Shown piece after piece: positions 52,397 to 61,777 of a stretch of 64,000 bases of DNA; position 1 is the first letter of the stretch; every line of letters starts with the position of its first letter. A program made the position numbers and the translations under genes. The notes beneath the pieces were generated by a model. It worked only from the letters and a program-made list of their open reading frames with translations. It was not told where the DNA came from and searched no databases. This DNA comes from Bacteroidota bacterium (lineage in GTDB: Bacteria; Bacteroidota; Bacteroidia; Cytophagales; Cyclobacteriaceae), in the NCBI GenBank assembly GCA_018267195.1, contig JAFDYY010000006.1, positions 1 to 64,000 on the forward strand. The letters are read 5' to 3'.

Positions 52397-54274
52397 ATGA
52401 AATATTTTGTCTTTTTATTTTTGCCCCTCCTTTCATTAGGTCAGGCGCTATCTACAAAAAATAAAAAAGCCATTTCACTGTATGTGGAAGCCGATAACTA
52501 CCGCGTGCGCGGGCAGTACGATCAGGCCATTCGTTTACTGAAGCAGGCCATTGAAAAAGATAAAAAATTTGAAGAAGCCTATTACCGGTTGGGGCTTACC
52601 TATAAAGGAGCCGAAGATTTAAAAAATACCTGCGATGCTTTTGAAAAAGCATTGGCTCTCACGCCTTATCCGGTAAAACAAAAAAAATATTTTTATGGGT
52701 TAGCTGAGAATAATTTGCGTTCAGGTAAATACGAAGAGGCAAAAACAAATACCGAAAAATATCTTTCTATAGAAAAGAATGATAAGCCCAAGATAGATCA
52801 GGCAATCTTGTGGAAGATGCAGTCTGAGTACGCCATCCTTCATCGGAATGAAAATAAGGGATACCTCATCAAACCTATGAGCGACACCGTAAACGCCTAC
52901 CCCATGCAATATTTTCCGGCCATTACAGCCGATGAGCAGGCGTTGGTTTTTACCGTACGTTACGGAAGGGCTCATGATGATAACGAAGATATTTTTATTT
53001 CCCGGAAAGAAAACGGACAGTGGCAAGCGCCAGTTTCTATTTCCGAAAACATTAATTCCGATTATCGCGAAGGGGCCTGCAGCCTGTCGGCCGATGGCCG
53101 TCATTTAATTTTTACTATTTGCGGCCCGCGTGGCTGCGATTTGTTTGAAAGTAAAAAAGAAGGAGAAATATGGAGCAAACCAAAAAATTTGGGTCCCAGC
53201 ATAAATAGCTCAGGATGGGAAGCACAACCCTCTCTTTCGGCTGACGGCAATGAGTTGTATTTTGTAAGCGACCGCAAAGGCGGAGTGGGAGGGTACGATA
53301 TTTGGTATTCCCAAAAAGACTCTGCCGGCAAATGGATGAAAGCAAAAAATATGGGGCAACCGGTAAACACTCCGTTTGATGAGATCGCTCCTTACATTCA
53401 TGTAAATAATCAGAATCTATATTATGCATCGAACGGGCTTCCCGGCTTTGGCGGCTACGATATTTTCGTTTCCGAGAAAAAAGCAAACCAATGGCAAACG
53501 CCTGAAAATCTGGGCGCTCCGCTGAATGATTTTCAAGATCAATATTCATTTGTGGTAACCAGCAATGGAGCCACGGCATTTTATTCGCGTGAAGAGGGCA
53601 GAAATAAAAGTAAAATATATCAGACCTATATTCCGGAGCCCCTGCGTGTGCATAAGCGGGGTAACGTAGTGAAAGGAGTGGTTTTTGATGCCGACACCAG
53701 GAAATTTCTTAAAACAAAAGTTGAATTGTTTGACCTGCAACAAAATCAAAAAATTTCTTCATTTACGTCCGACTCCGTTACCGGCCAATATATTATTGTG
53801 ATCCCCGGAAAGTCTGAGTACGCCCTGCACGTGGCCGAACAAGGATATCTGTTCAGCAGTTTGCATTTTAATTATCGGGAAAAAGACCAGGATCGTCCGC
53901 TCCAAATGGATATTGCTATGCAGGCTATTAAAAAAAATGCTATTACCGTTTTAAACAATATATTCTTTGAGTACAATCAATATCAGATCAACCCCATATC
54001 GTACACCGAGTTAGATGAAGCATGGAGGTTGCTGAAAGAAAACCCTTCGGTGAAGGTGGAGATCAGCGGGCACACTGATAATGTAGGCAATGAAAATTAT
54101 AACCAGATACTCTCGCAAAAAAGAGCCCAATCGGTAGCCGATTACCTGGTATTGAAAGGGATTGCGCCCGAACGGCTCCGGCAAGTAGGCTGGGGCTCGA
54201 AAAAACCTATTAAGCCGAACGACACCGAAGAAAACCGGCAGGCAAACCGAAGGATTGAGTTTAAGATATGGTAA
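52397..54274 (+). CDS. TPR + PD40 + OmpA-C envelope protein (PorE-like layout)
   Basis: A 625-residue protein. ATG 52397 starts a signal peptide (MKYFVFLFLPLLSLGQA). Then TPR repeats (~20-120, RGQYDQAIRLLKQAIEKDKK), a WD40-like PD40 propeller (~145-420, LSADGRHLIFTICGPRGCDL, LSADGNELYFVSDRKGG-type), a carboxypeptidase-regulatory-like beta domain (~425-510), and a C-terminal OmpA peptidoglycan-binding domain (VEISGHTDNVGN, LSQKRAQSVADYL, NRRIEFKIW). This domain order matches PorE-like proteins that anchor the T9SS to peptidoglycan, though such proteins are numerous in Bacteroidota. It follows pabC by 8 bp. Confidence 0.9.
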   Translation: MKYFVFLFLPLLSLGQALSTKNKKAISLYVEADNYRVRGQYDQAIRLLKQAIEKDKKFEEAYYRLGLTYKGAEDLKNTCDAFEKALALTPYPVKQKKYFYGLAENNLRSGKYEEAKTNTEKYLSIEKNDKPKIDQAILWKMQSEYAILHRNENKGYLIKPMSDTVNAYPMQYFPAITADEQALVFTVRYGRAHDDNEDIFISRKENGQWQAPVSISENINSDYREGACSLSADGRHLIFTICGPRGCDLFESKKEGEIWSKPKNLGPSINSSGWEAQPSLSADGNELYFVSDRKGGVGGYDIWYSQKDSAGKWMKAKNMGQPVNTPFDEIAPYIHVNNQNLYYASNGLPGFGGYDIFVSEKKANQWQTPENLGAPLNDFQDQYSFVVTSNGATAFYSREEGRNKSKIYQTYIPEPLRVHKRGNVVKGVVFDADTRKFLKTKVELFDLQQNQKISSFTSDSVTGQYIIVIPGKSEYALHVAEQGYLFSSLHFNYREKDQDRPLQMDIAMQAIKKNAITVLNNIFFEYNQYQINPISYTELDEAWRLLKENPSVKVEISGHTDNVGNENYNQILSQKRAQSVADYLVLKGIAPERLRQVGWGSKKPIKPNDTEENRQANRRIEFKIW

Positions 54275-54323
54275 GGGTTAAGTTAGTTCTAAGACCTTGC
54301 TAACCAGATATTTTAGGGTAGCT

Positions 54324-54354
54324 TTTGTTTTATTTACCAATTGCCCTACATTTG
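54324..54354 (+). promoter_or_regulatory. Promoter of tRNA-Trp/secE/nusG
   Basis: TTTG at 54324-54327 and TACATTTG at 54347-54354, 19 bases apart, match the Bacteroidota -33/-7 promoter pattern. It lies ~55 bp upstream of the tRNA. Confidence 0.75.
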
Positions 54355-54409
54355 CAATCCTTTTGAAAATAGGCGAAACGGGCTGAAACAAAAGGAAAGA
54401 CTTAAAGAT

Positions 54410-54480
54410 ACGGGTGTAGTTCAACGGTAGAATAGCGGTCTCCAAAACCGTTGATCTTGGTTCGAATCCAGGCACCCGTG
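54410..54480 (+). tRNA. tRNA-Trp (anticodon CCA)
   Basis: A 71-nt cloverleaf: acceptor arms ACGGGTG / CACCCGT with discriminator G, a D-arm around GTTCAACGGTAGAATA, an anticodon loop CTCCAAA with CCA at 54442-54444, and a T-arm with GGTTCGAATCC. The 3' CCA is not encoded. It lies just ahead of secE, as in many Bacteroidota. Confidence 0.96.
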
Positions 54481-54497
54481 CAAAACTGAAATCTAAA

Positions 54498-54689
54498 ATG
54501 GAAAAGTTAAAAAATTACGTCCTCGATTCGATTGAGGAAATACGCAGCCGGGTTACGTGGCCCAAATTTAACGAGCTGCAAAACAGTGCTATTTTGGTAT
54601 TGGTGGCTTCCTTAATTTTTGCAATCGTTATTGGATTGATTGACTTTGGGTTCAATAATGCTTTGCATTGGTTTTACCGAGAATTTTAA
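54498..54689 (+). CDS. secE: Preprotein translocase subunit SecE
   Basis: A 63-residue membrane protein, the single-TM form of SecE. The amphipathic helix EEIRSRVTWPKFNELQNSA (with conserved TWP) is followed by one TM helix (ILVLVASLIFAIVIGLIDF). It clamps SecY in the translocon. It is 17 bp after tRNA-Trp and 4 bp before nusG. Confidence 0.97.
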   Translation: MEKLKNYVLDSIEEIRSRVTWPKFNELQNSAILVLVASLIFAIVIGLIDFGFNNALHWFYREF

Positions 54690-54693
54690 GATC

Positions 54694-55254
54694 ATGGCAG
54701 AGCTAAAATGGTATGTGCTGCGCGTAATAAGCGGGCAGGAAAAGAAAATCAAATCGTATCTCGAAACCGAAATCGAGCGCTCGAAATTGAAAGACTTTAT
54801 TCCGCAGGTATTAATTCCTTCAGAAAAAGTTTATGAGATGCGGAATGGCAAAAAGCGCGTGCGCGAAAGAAACTTCTTTCCGGGCTATGTGCTGGTTTCG
54901 GCCGACTTGTCGAACGGGGAGGCGTACCACAAAGTAAACAACATACCCGGGGTAATCGGCTTTTTGGGAGCCAGCGGATCGAGCGCCACCAGCAAAGACC
55001 CGGTAGCCTTGAGGCAATCGGAAGTAAACCGCATCCTGGGCAAGGTAGATGAAGTAGATCAGTTTGAAGAAAAACTGGAAACCCCTTTCATAAAAGGAGA
55101 ATCCGTGAAAGTAATGGATGGACCGTTTAGCGGCTTTACCGGCAGTGTGGAAGAAATTTTTGAAGACAAGAAAAAACTGAACGTGATGGTGAAGATTTTT
55201 GGGCGCAATACCCCGGTAGAACTTAGCTATATGCAGGTAGAGAAACTGGATTGA
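54694..55254 (+). CDS. nusG: Transcription termination/antitermination factor NusG
   Basis: A 186-residue RNA polymerase-associated factor that couples transcription with translation and Rho. ATG 54694 begins MAELKWYVLRVISGQEKKI (NGN domain), with FFPGYVLVSADL and NIPGVIGFLG, and ends in a KOW domain (VKVMDGPFSGFTGSVEEIF). The start is after secE with 4 bp between. Two hairpins with T-tracts follow before rplK. Confidence 0.97.
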   Translation: MAELKWYVLRVISGQEKKIKSYLETEIERSKLKDFIPQVLIPSEKVYEMRNGKKRVRERNFFPGYVLVSADLSNGEAYHKVNNIPGVIGFLGASGSSATSKDPVALRQSEVNRILGKVDEVDQFEEKLETPFIKGESVKVMDGPFSGFTGSVEEIFEDKKKLNVMVKIFGRNTPVELSYMQVEKLD

Positions 55255-55290
55255 TCTTAAAAATTAATTCTATCTAAATGGATATTAATA

Positions 55291-55310
55291 AAAGGGGTGC
55301 CCCCTTTTTT
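55291..55310 (+). terminator. Hairpin with T-tract after nusG
   Basis: AAAGGGG, loop TGC, CCCCTTT (55291-55307) then TTT, 36 bp after the nusG stop. Confidence 0.65.
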
Positions 55311-55344
55311 AGAAATACCAAAAAAAACTATTCAATCCTCACGA

Positions 55345-55380
55345 AGCATCCCTCAATAAAAATTTTGGGGATGCTTTTTG
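55345..55380 (+). terminator. Second terminator hairpin before rplK
   Basis: AGCATCCC (55345-55352) pairs with GGGATGCT (55368-55375), followed by TTTTG. With the first hairpin it separates the nusG and rplK transcripts. The rplK promoter begins at its end. Confidence 0.75.
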
Positions 55381-55406
55381 TTTAAAAGGGTTTTTCCATA
55401 CATTTG
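55377..55406 (+). promoter_or_regulatory. Promoter of rplK operon
   Basis: TTTG at 55377-55380 and TACATTTG at 55399-55406, 18 bases apart, match the Bacteroidota promoter pattern, ~77 bp upstream of rplK. The -7 octamer is the same as in the tRNA-Trp promoter. Confidence 0.75.
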
Positions 55407-55482
55407 CAGTCCTTTTTGCATATCAAGGTTATAAAACACTGAAAATCAAGGCCACACAAAGGCTTAAACGAAGATAAATATC

Positions 55483-55926
55483 ATGGCAAAGGAAGTAATC
55501 GGTTATTTAAAATTGCAGGTAAAAGGCGGCCAAGCCAACCCTGCCCCCCCTATTGGCCCGGCATTGGGTTCAAAAGGACTGAACATCATGGATTTTTGCA
55601 AGCAGTTTAATGCCCGCTCGCAAGACAAACAAGGCCAAGTTCTTCCGGTGCTGATCACCATCTATAATGACAAGTCGTTCGATTTCGTCATCAAAACCCC
55701 TCCGGCAGCCGTACTGATTATGGAGGCTATCAAAATTCAAAAAGGATCTAAAGAGCCCAACCGTGCTAAGGTAGGGTCTATTTCGTGGGATCAGGTTAAA
55801 AAAATTGCAGAATTAAAAATGCCCGACCTCAATGCATTTAAAGTGGAGGCGGCTATGAAAATGATTGCCGGCACAGCACGCTCTATGGGTGTTACAGTAA
55901 GCGGTGTTGCTCCGTGGAATAAGTAA
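55483..55926 (+). CDS. rplK: 50S ribosomal protein L11
   Basis: A 147-residue ribosomal protein of the GTPase-associated centre. The N-domain has [20 protein letters not shown] and the C-domain has [15 protein letters not shown] and [15 protein letters not shown]. Standard length. First gene of the L11-L1-L10-L7/L12 set. Confidence 0.98.
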   Translation: MAKEVIGYLKLQVKGGQANPAPPIGPALGSKGLNIMDFCKQFNARSQDKQGQVLPVLITIYNDKSFDFVIKTPPAAVLIMEAIKIQKGSKEPNRAKVGSISWDQVKKIAELKMPDLNAFKVEAAMKMIAGTARSMGVTVSGVAPWNK

Positions 55927-56012
55927 AATAGTTAACAGGTTAAGTTACAAGTAAGAACGCTTCCAAATCGAACCTACTAACAAATAACAGTTAACGATAA
56001 CTAACAAAGAAA

Positions 56013-56708
56013 ATGGCACGAGTATCAAAAAATAGAAAAGCGGTTCTGACCAAGTTTAACTTGGAGAAAGAATACTCTTTGACGGATGCGGCCAAAATGC
56101 TGAAGGACATAACCTTCACCAAATTTGACGCCTCGGTTGATTTGGATATCCGCTTGGGCATTGATCCCAAAAAATCAGATCAGATGGTGCGTGGAGTGGT
56201 TTCTTTACCACATGGCTTAGGCAAAATAGTGCGGGTACTGGTGCTTTGCACCCCAGATAAAGTACAAGAGGCTAAAGATGCAGGAGCTGAGCACGTAGGG
56301 CTGGACGAGTATATTCAGAAAATAGAAGGCGGATGGACCGATGTGGACGTAATTATTACCATGCCTACCGTAATGGCCAAAGTAGGAAGGCTGGGTAAAG
56401 TACTGGGCCCCCGGGGCCTGATGCCTAACCCCAAATCGGGAACGGTTACACTCGAAGTAGGTAAAGCAGTAAAAGAAGTGAAAGCCGGTAAAGTTGATTT
56501 TAAGATTGACAAGCAGGGAATCATCCATGCGAGCATAGGCAAGGCCTCGTTTACGCCTGAAAAAATTAAAGACAACGCTGCTGAATTGCTTAGTGCGGTA
56601 GTAAAATTGAAACCGGCCTCAGCCAAAGGCACATACATTCAAAGTGTATCGCTTTCTACCACTATGAGCCCGGGTATTAAAATTGATTCTAACTCATTGG
56701 GCGTTTAA
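56013..56708 (+). CDS. rplA: 50S ribosomal protein L1
   Basis: A 231-residue protein of the L1 stalk. The signatures are [33 protein letters not shown], and the L1 motif [20 protein letters not shown]. Family knowledge: L1 often represses its own operon by binding the mRNA leader; a leader structure was not traced here. An 86-bp gap after rplK. Confidence 0.98.
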   Translation: MARVSKNRKAVLTKFNLEKEYSLTDAAKMLKDITFTKFDASVDLDIRLGIDPKKSDQMVRGVVSLPHGLGKIVRVLVLCTPDKVQEAKDAGAEHVGLDEYIQKIEGGWTDVDVIITMPTVMAKVGRLGKVLGPRGLMPNPKSGTVTLEVGKAVKEVKAGKVDFKIDKQGIIHASIGKASFTPEKIKDNAAELLSAVVKLKPASAKGTYIQSVSLSTTMSPGIKIDSNSLGV

Positions 56709-56719
56709 TTGACAAAAAC

Positions 56720-57247
56720 ATGACCAGGGAAGAAAAAGGACAGATTATTGATGAGTTGGCTGAGAAATTTTCTCAGAACAACCATTTTTATATTACCGAT
56801 GCCTCGGGGTTAACCGTAGCCCAGATAAACGCATTTCGTAAGTTGTGTTTCAATGCCGGTGTAGAGTATGTGGTGTATAAAAACACATTAATCCGCAAGG
56901 CACTCGAAAAACAAAACGCAGACTACAAAGATATTTTCGGAGCTCTAAAAGGCTTTTCGGGTGTAATGTTCTCGAAAGAAGCAGGAAATGCACCCGCTAA
57001 AGTAATTAAAGAGTACCGTAAGAAACAGGAGGGCAAACCCGGATTAAAAGCAGCTTCCATCGAGTCTGCCCTCTTTGTTGGGGAACAACACCTCAATACG
57101 CTGAGTGAGCTCAAATCTAAAAATGAACTTATTGGCGATGTTATTTCACTGCTTCAATCACCTGCCAAGAATGTATTGTCGGCTCTGCTGAGCGGCAAAC
57201 AAACTGTAGCAGGCTTGGTAAAGGCATTGGAAGAAAGAAAAAACTAA
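56720..57247 (+). CDS. rplJ: 50S ribosomal protein L10
   Basis: A 175-residue stalk-base protein that carries L7/L12 dimers. It begins MTREEKGQIIDELAEKFSQN and has VEYVVYKNTLIRKAL; the C-terminal helix for L7/L12 binding is present (NVLSALLSGKQTVAGLVKAL). An 11-bp gap after rplA. Confidence 0.98.
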   Translation: MTREEKGQIIDELAEKFSQNNHFYITDASGLTVAQINAFRKLCFNAGVEYVVYKNTLIRKALEKQNADYKDIFGALKGFSGVMFSKEAGNAPAKVIKEYRKKQEGKPGLKAASIESALFVGEQHLNTLSELKSKNELIGDVISLLQSPAKNVLSALLSGKQTVAGLVKALEERKN

Positions 57248-57281
57248 AACTGAATTTTAACTTTTTAAACAATTATCAATC

Positions 57282-57659
57282 ATGGCGGATATCAAAGCAA
57301 TTGGCGATCAACTGGTAGAACTTACCGTAAAAGAAGTAAACGAACTGGCTTCTTACCTTAAAGAAACTTATGGCATTGAACCGGCTGCAGCTGCTGTAGC
57401 CGTAGCTGCTGGTCCTGCTGCTGGTGGTGGCGCTGCTGCTGCCGAAAAAACCAACTTCGATGTTGTATTGAAGAGCGCAGGTGCTAACAAACTCCAGATC
57501 GTGAAACTGGTAAAAGAATTAACGGGTCTTGGCTTGAAAGAAGCAAAAGACGTAGTTGACGGAGCCCCTAAAACCATCAAAGAAGGCTTACCTAAAGACG
57601 AAGCTGAAAACCTGAAAAAACAACTGGTTGAAGCAGGCGCTGAAGTAGAACTGAAGTAA
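57282..57659 (+). CDS. rplL: 50S ribosomal protein L7/L12
   Basis: A 125-residue stalk protein. The N-terminal dimer domain ([19 protein letters not shown]) is joined by an alanine/glycine-rich hinge ([20 protein letters not shown]) to the C-terminal factor-binding domain ([31 protein letters not shown]). A two-hairpin region follows before rpoB. Confidence 0.98.
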   Translation: MADIKAIGDQLVELTVKEVNELASYLKETYGIEPAAAAVAVAAGPAAGGGAAAAEKTNFDVVLKSAGANKLQIVKLVKELTGLGLKEAKDVVDGAPKTIKEGLPKDEAENLKKQLVEAGAEVELK

Positions 57660-57682
57660 CTTTTGAGAGGCGCAGATACCGT

Positions 57683-57726
57683 CTGAAAGGGATTTCAGGC
57701 CCCATACCTTATATTAAGGAATGGGG
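57683..57726 (+). promoter_or_regulatory. Twin hairpins between rplL and rpoB (attenuator-like)
   Basis: CTGAAA-GGGA-TTTCAG (57683-57698) is followed by CCCCAT.A.CCTTA-TAT-TAAGG.A.ATGGGG (57700-57726), a long stem with one mismatch. The T-tract after it is short (TCTTTCCC), so this looks like a partial terminator or processing site that lowers rpoBC expression relative to L7/L12, as known in other bacteria. Confidence 0.65.
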
Positions 57727-57810
57727 TCTTTCCCTATTTATGCTGCAAGCGTAAACGTATCTACTGAGTTTTAAAATTTCTAGTTCGGGAAAATTTAACC
57801 GCTAAGTACC

Positions 57811-60800
57811 TTGGCAAAGAAAACACCTAACAACCGAATTGATTTTTCGTCCATCGATAAAGTACTGGATTACCCAGACTTTCTGGACATTCAACTTCAA
57901 TCGTTCAAAGACTTTTTGCAGATTGAGACACCGGCCGAAAAACGCCAAAATGAAGGTCTCTTTAAAGTGTTTGCAGAAAACTTCCCTATCTCCGATTCGC
58001 GCGAAAACTTTGTGCTGGAGTTTGTGGACTATACCATCGATCCACCTAAATACAGTGTAGATGAGTGCATTGACCGCGGGCTCACTTTTTCTGTTCCGTT
58101 AAAAGCCAAACTTCGCCTAACGTGCAATGACGAAGACAACGAAGACTTTGAAACTATAGAGCAGGAAGTATTTCTCGGCAATATCCCCTACATGACGGAG
58201 AAAGGATCCTTTGTAATTAATGGAGCCGAGCGTGTGATCGTATCGCAACTTCATCGCTCGCCCGGTGTGTTCTTCGCCATGAGCAAACATACCAACGGCA
58301 CCAAACTGTACTCCGCCCGGATTATCCCCTTTAAAGGATCGTGGATTGAATTTGCAACCGATGTAAACGCGGTAATGTATGCATACATCGACCGTAAGAA
58401 AAAATTCCCTGTAACCACGCTGCTCCGTGCTATTGGTTACGGCACAGATAAAGATATTCTCGATTTATTCGGGTTAAGCGAAGAGGTAGATGCCAACAAA
58501 AATACATTAAAGAAAATGGTGGGCCGCAAGTTGGCTGCCCGTGTTTTAAAAACCTGGACGGAAGATTTTGTTGATGAAGACACCGGTGAGGTGGTTTCCA
58601 TAGACCGCAATGAGGTACTGCTAGAACGCGATCACGTAATTGAAGCCGAAGATGTAGATGTAATTATCGAATCAGGTGTAAAATCAATTATCGTACACCG
58701 CGAAGATGTAAACGTGGCCGATTTTCAGATCATCTTCAATACGTTAGCGAAAGATAACTCCAACTCCGAAAAAGAAGCTGTGGAGCAAATCTACCGCCAG
58801 CTAAGAAATACGGAAGCTCCGGATGAGCAAACCGCCCGCGATATTATTCAGAGTTTGTTCTTCAGTGAAAAACGCTATGATTTAGGGGAAGTAGGCCGTT
58901 ACCGAATCAATAAAAAATTAGGACTTGATCTTAGTGCCGACCAACGTGTGTTAACCACCGAGGATATTATCCTTATCGTAAAATACTTGATAGGGCTGAT
59001 CAACTCAAAAGCTGTAGTAGACGATATTGACCACTTGAGCAACAGACGTGTGCGTACCGTGGGCGAACAATTGTATTCGCAGTTCGGTGTTGGTCTTGCA
59101 CGTATGGCCAGAACCATCAAAGAAAGAATGAACGTGCGCGACAATGAAGATTTCAAACCGGTTGATCTAATCAACGCGCGTACATTATCCTCGGTAATCA
59201 ACTCATTCTTTGGAACGAACCAATTGTCACAGTTTATGGATCAAACCAACCCGTTGGCTGAGATTACCCATAAACGGAAAATGTCGGCACTCGGGCCAGG
59301 CGGTCTTTCGCGCGAACGTGCCGGCTTTGAAGTTCGCGATGTACACTACACACACTACGGGCGTTTGTGTACCATCGAAACCCCCGAAGGTCCAAACATC
59401 GGATTGATTTCATCACTTTGTGTGCATGCCAAGGTGAACAAAATGGGCTTTATTGAAACGCCTTATCGCAAATTGGAGAATGGGAAAATTGTAGGCAAAG
59501 GTGTAATATTCCTTACAGCCGAAGAAGAAGATACATTTAACATTGCTCAGGCAAATGTAAAATTGAAACCCAATGGTGAGTTAGAAGAAGAGAAAGTAAA
59601 GGCACGTTTTGAAGGAGATTTCCCGGTGGTGGAGCCGAAAGAAATCCGCTACATGGATATAGCCCCTAACCAGATTGTGTCCATTGCAGCTTCCCTGATT
59701 CCTTTCTTGGAGCATGATGATGCCAACCGTGCCCTGATGGGTTCGAACATGCAACGTCAGGCTGTACCCTTGTTAAAACCGGAAGCCCCCATTGTAGGCA
59801 CCGGACTTGAAGGAAAAATTGCGATGGACTCCCGCGCATTGATTTTAGCCGAAGGGCCGGGCGTGGTAGAGTATGTGGATTCTAAAAAAATCACCATCAA
59901 GTACGATATTTCTGAGGAACAGAAATTAGTGCGTTTTGAAGATGAGTTTAAAACATACAACCTGATTAAGTTCAGGCGAACCAATCAGGATACGTGTATT
60001 AATCTTACTCCGATTGTAAAGAAAGGAGAGAAGATAAGTAAAGGCCAGCCGCTGTGCCAGGGATATGGAACAGAAAAAGGCGAACTGGCTTTAGGAAGAA
60101 ACCTGTTGGTGGCCTACATGCCATGGCAAGGCTATAATTTTGAGGATGCCATTGTTATATCCGAACGCGTGGTGCGCGATGATGTTTATACCTCCATCCA
60201 TATTGAAGAATTTGAGTTGGAAGTGCGCGATACTAAACGCGGGGAAGAAGAACTTACCTCCGAGATCCCGAACGTAAGCGAAGAAGCCGTTAAGCATTTG
60301 GATGAAAACGGAATTATCCGTGTGGGAGCCGAAGTAAAAGAAGGCGATATTCTCATAGGCAAGATTACTCCGAAAGGAGAAACCGATCCTACTCCGGAAG
60401 AGAAATTGCTGCGTGCCATCTTTGGCGATAAAGCCGGGGATGTAAAAGATGCTTCTATGAAAGCACCTCCATCCTTGAAAGGTGTAGTGATTGATACTAA
60501 GCTTTTCTCTCGCCCGAAGCGCGATAAAGATGTGCGCAGCAAGTCTAAAAAAGAATTGGACACCCTGAAAAACCGTTACAGCAAAGACTTAACCGAACTG
60601 CGTAACGATATGATCAAGAAACTTACCTCACTCTTAACTGGCACTACCAGCCAGGGCGTGAAGCATAAGTTTGGCGATGAATTGATCAGCAAAGGCGTGA
60701 AGTTTTCGGCCAAAGTCATTGAGAGCAATTTATTCCCCGATAAGAATATTTATCGCGATGAAAGCAATTACAATGTTCCTGAAGAAGTGAACCTGATTGC

Positions 60801-61680
60801 CGATATTAGTTTAGAAGGTTGGTCGTCAGACGATAAAATCAATGATTTGGTAGCCGAGTTAGTGAAAAACTATCTCAACAGACGCAATGTAATTGCCGGT
60901 GAATTTAAGCGCGAACGCTTTACCTTAGAAGTGGGCGATGAATTACCTGCAGGCATTGTGCAACTGGCCAAAGTATATGTGGCTAAGAAGCGCAAACTGA
61001 AAGTGGGCGATAAAATGGCTGGCCGCCATGGCAACAAAGGTGTAGTAGCACGTATTGTGCGCGAAGAAGATATGCCTTTCTTGGAAGATGGCACCCCGGT
61101 AGATATTTGTTTGAACCCACTCGGTGTTCCTTCGCGTATGAACTTAGGCCAGATATACGAGACGGTATTGGCTTGGGCGGGTAAAAAACTAAACCGGAAG
61201 TACGCTACTCCGATTTTTGATGGAGCTTCGATTGATAACGTATCAGCCGAATTGAAGGAAGCGAACCTGCCGGAGTTTGGCCGCACCTATTTGTATGATG
61301 GTTTGACGGGACACAAATTTGATCAACCTGTAACCGTGGGGATGGCGTATATGCTTAAACTGGGGCACTTGGTTGATGATAAAATGCACGCCCGTTCAAT
61401 TGGTCCATACTCACTTATTACCCAGCAACCATTGGGCGGAAAGGCTCAGTTTGGAGGGCAGCGTTTTGGTGAAATGGAGGTTTGGGCGATTGAAGCGTTT
61501 GGTGCCTCGCACATTTTGCAAGAGATTCTTACCATTAAATCAGACGATGTAATTGGTCGTGCAAAAGCCTACGAATCGATCGTGAAAGGCGAGAACATGC
61601 GCAAACCAAATATTCCCGAATCATTTAATGTATTGGTGCATGAACTGAGAGGTCTTGCTCTGGAGATTACGATGGATTAA
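57811..61680 (+). CDS. rpoB: RNA polymerase beta subunit
   Basis: A 1289-residue core subunit. It starts with TTG at 57811 ([20 protein letters not shown]), no ATG being placed better. The landmarks are the rifampicin region [28 protein letters not shown]-type [20 protein letters not shown], the catalytic-side [29 protein letters not shown] and the C-terminal [18 protein letters not shown]. In the rifampicin cluster the usual Asp, His and Ser residues are present ([17 protein letters not shown]), so no classic resistance change is visible. 151 bp after rplL; a 97-bp gap to rpoC. Confidence 0.98.
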   Translation: MAKKTPNNRIDFSSIDKVLDYPDFLDIQLQSFKDFLQIETPAEKRQNEGLFKVFAENFPISDSRENFVLEFVDYTIDPPKYSVDECIDRGLTFSVPLKAKLRLTCNDEDNEDFETIEQEVFLGNIPYMTEKGSFVINGAERVIVSQLHRSPGVFFAMSKHTNGTKLYSARIIPFKGSWIEFATDVNAVMYAYIDRKKKFPVTTLLRAIGYGTDKDILDLFGLSEEVDANKNTLKKMVGRKLAARVLKTWTEDFVDEDTGEVVSIDRNEVLLERDHVIEAEDVDVIIESGVKSIIVHREDVNVADFQIIFNTLAKDNSNSEKEAVEQIYRQLRNTEAPDEQTARDIIQSLFFSEKRYDLGEVGRYRINKKLGLDLSADQRVLTTEDIILIVKYLIGLINSKAVVDDIDHLSNRRVRTVGEQLYSQFGVGLARMARTIKERMNVRDNEDFKPVDLINARTLSSVINSFFGTNQLSQFMDQTNPLAEITHKRKMSALGPGGLSRERAGFEVRDVHYTHYGRLCTIETPEGPNIGLISSLCVHAKVNKMGFIETPYRKLENGKIVGKGVIFLTAEEEDTFNIAQANVKLKPNGELEEEKVKARFEGDFPVVEPKEIRYMDIAPNQIVSIAASLIPFLEHDDANRALMGSNMQRQAVPLLKPEAPIVGTGLEGKIAMDSRALILAEGPGVVEYVDSKKITIKYDISEEQKLVRFEDEFKTYNLIKFRRTNQDTCINLTPIVKKGEKISKGQPLCQGYGTEKGELALGRNLLVAYMPWQGYNFEDAIVISERVVRDDVYTSIHIEEFELEVRDTKRGEEELTSEIPNVSEEAVKHLDENGIIRVGAEVKEGDILIGKITPKGETDPTPEEKLLRAIFGDKAGDVKDASMKAPPSLKGVVIDTKLFSRPKRDKDVRSKSKKELDTLKNRYSKDLTELRNDMIKKLTSLLTGTTSQGVKHKFGDELISKGVKFSAKVIESNLFPDKNIYRDESNYNVPEEVNLIADISLEGWSSDDKINDLVAELVKNYLNRRNVIAGEFKRERFTLEVGDELPAGIVQLAKVYVAKKRKLKVGDKMAGRHGNKGVVARIVREEDMPFLEDGTPVDICLNPLGVPSRMNLGQIYETVLAWAGKKLNRKYATPIFDGASIDNVSAELKEANLPEFGRTYLYDGLTGHKFDQPVTVGMAYMLKLGHLVDDKMHARSIGPYSLITQQPLGGKAQFGGQRFGEMEVWAIEAFGASHILQEILTIKSDDVIGRAKAYESIVKGENMRKPNIPESFNVLVHELRGLALEITMD

Positions 61681-61777
61681 ATAGTATAGAGACGCGAGAG
61701 ATGAGATAAAAAAACTTATCCCTCGCTACTCACGACTCATTATTTAAAAGAATTAGTTAACTGAAAAAACACAACAC

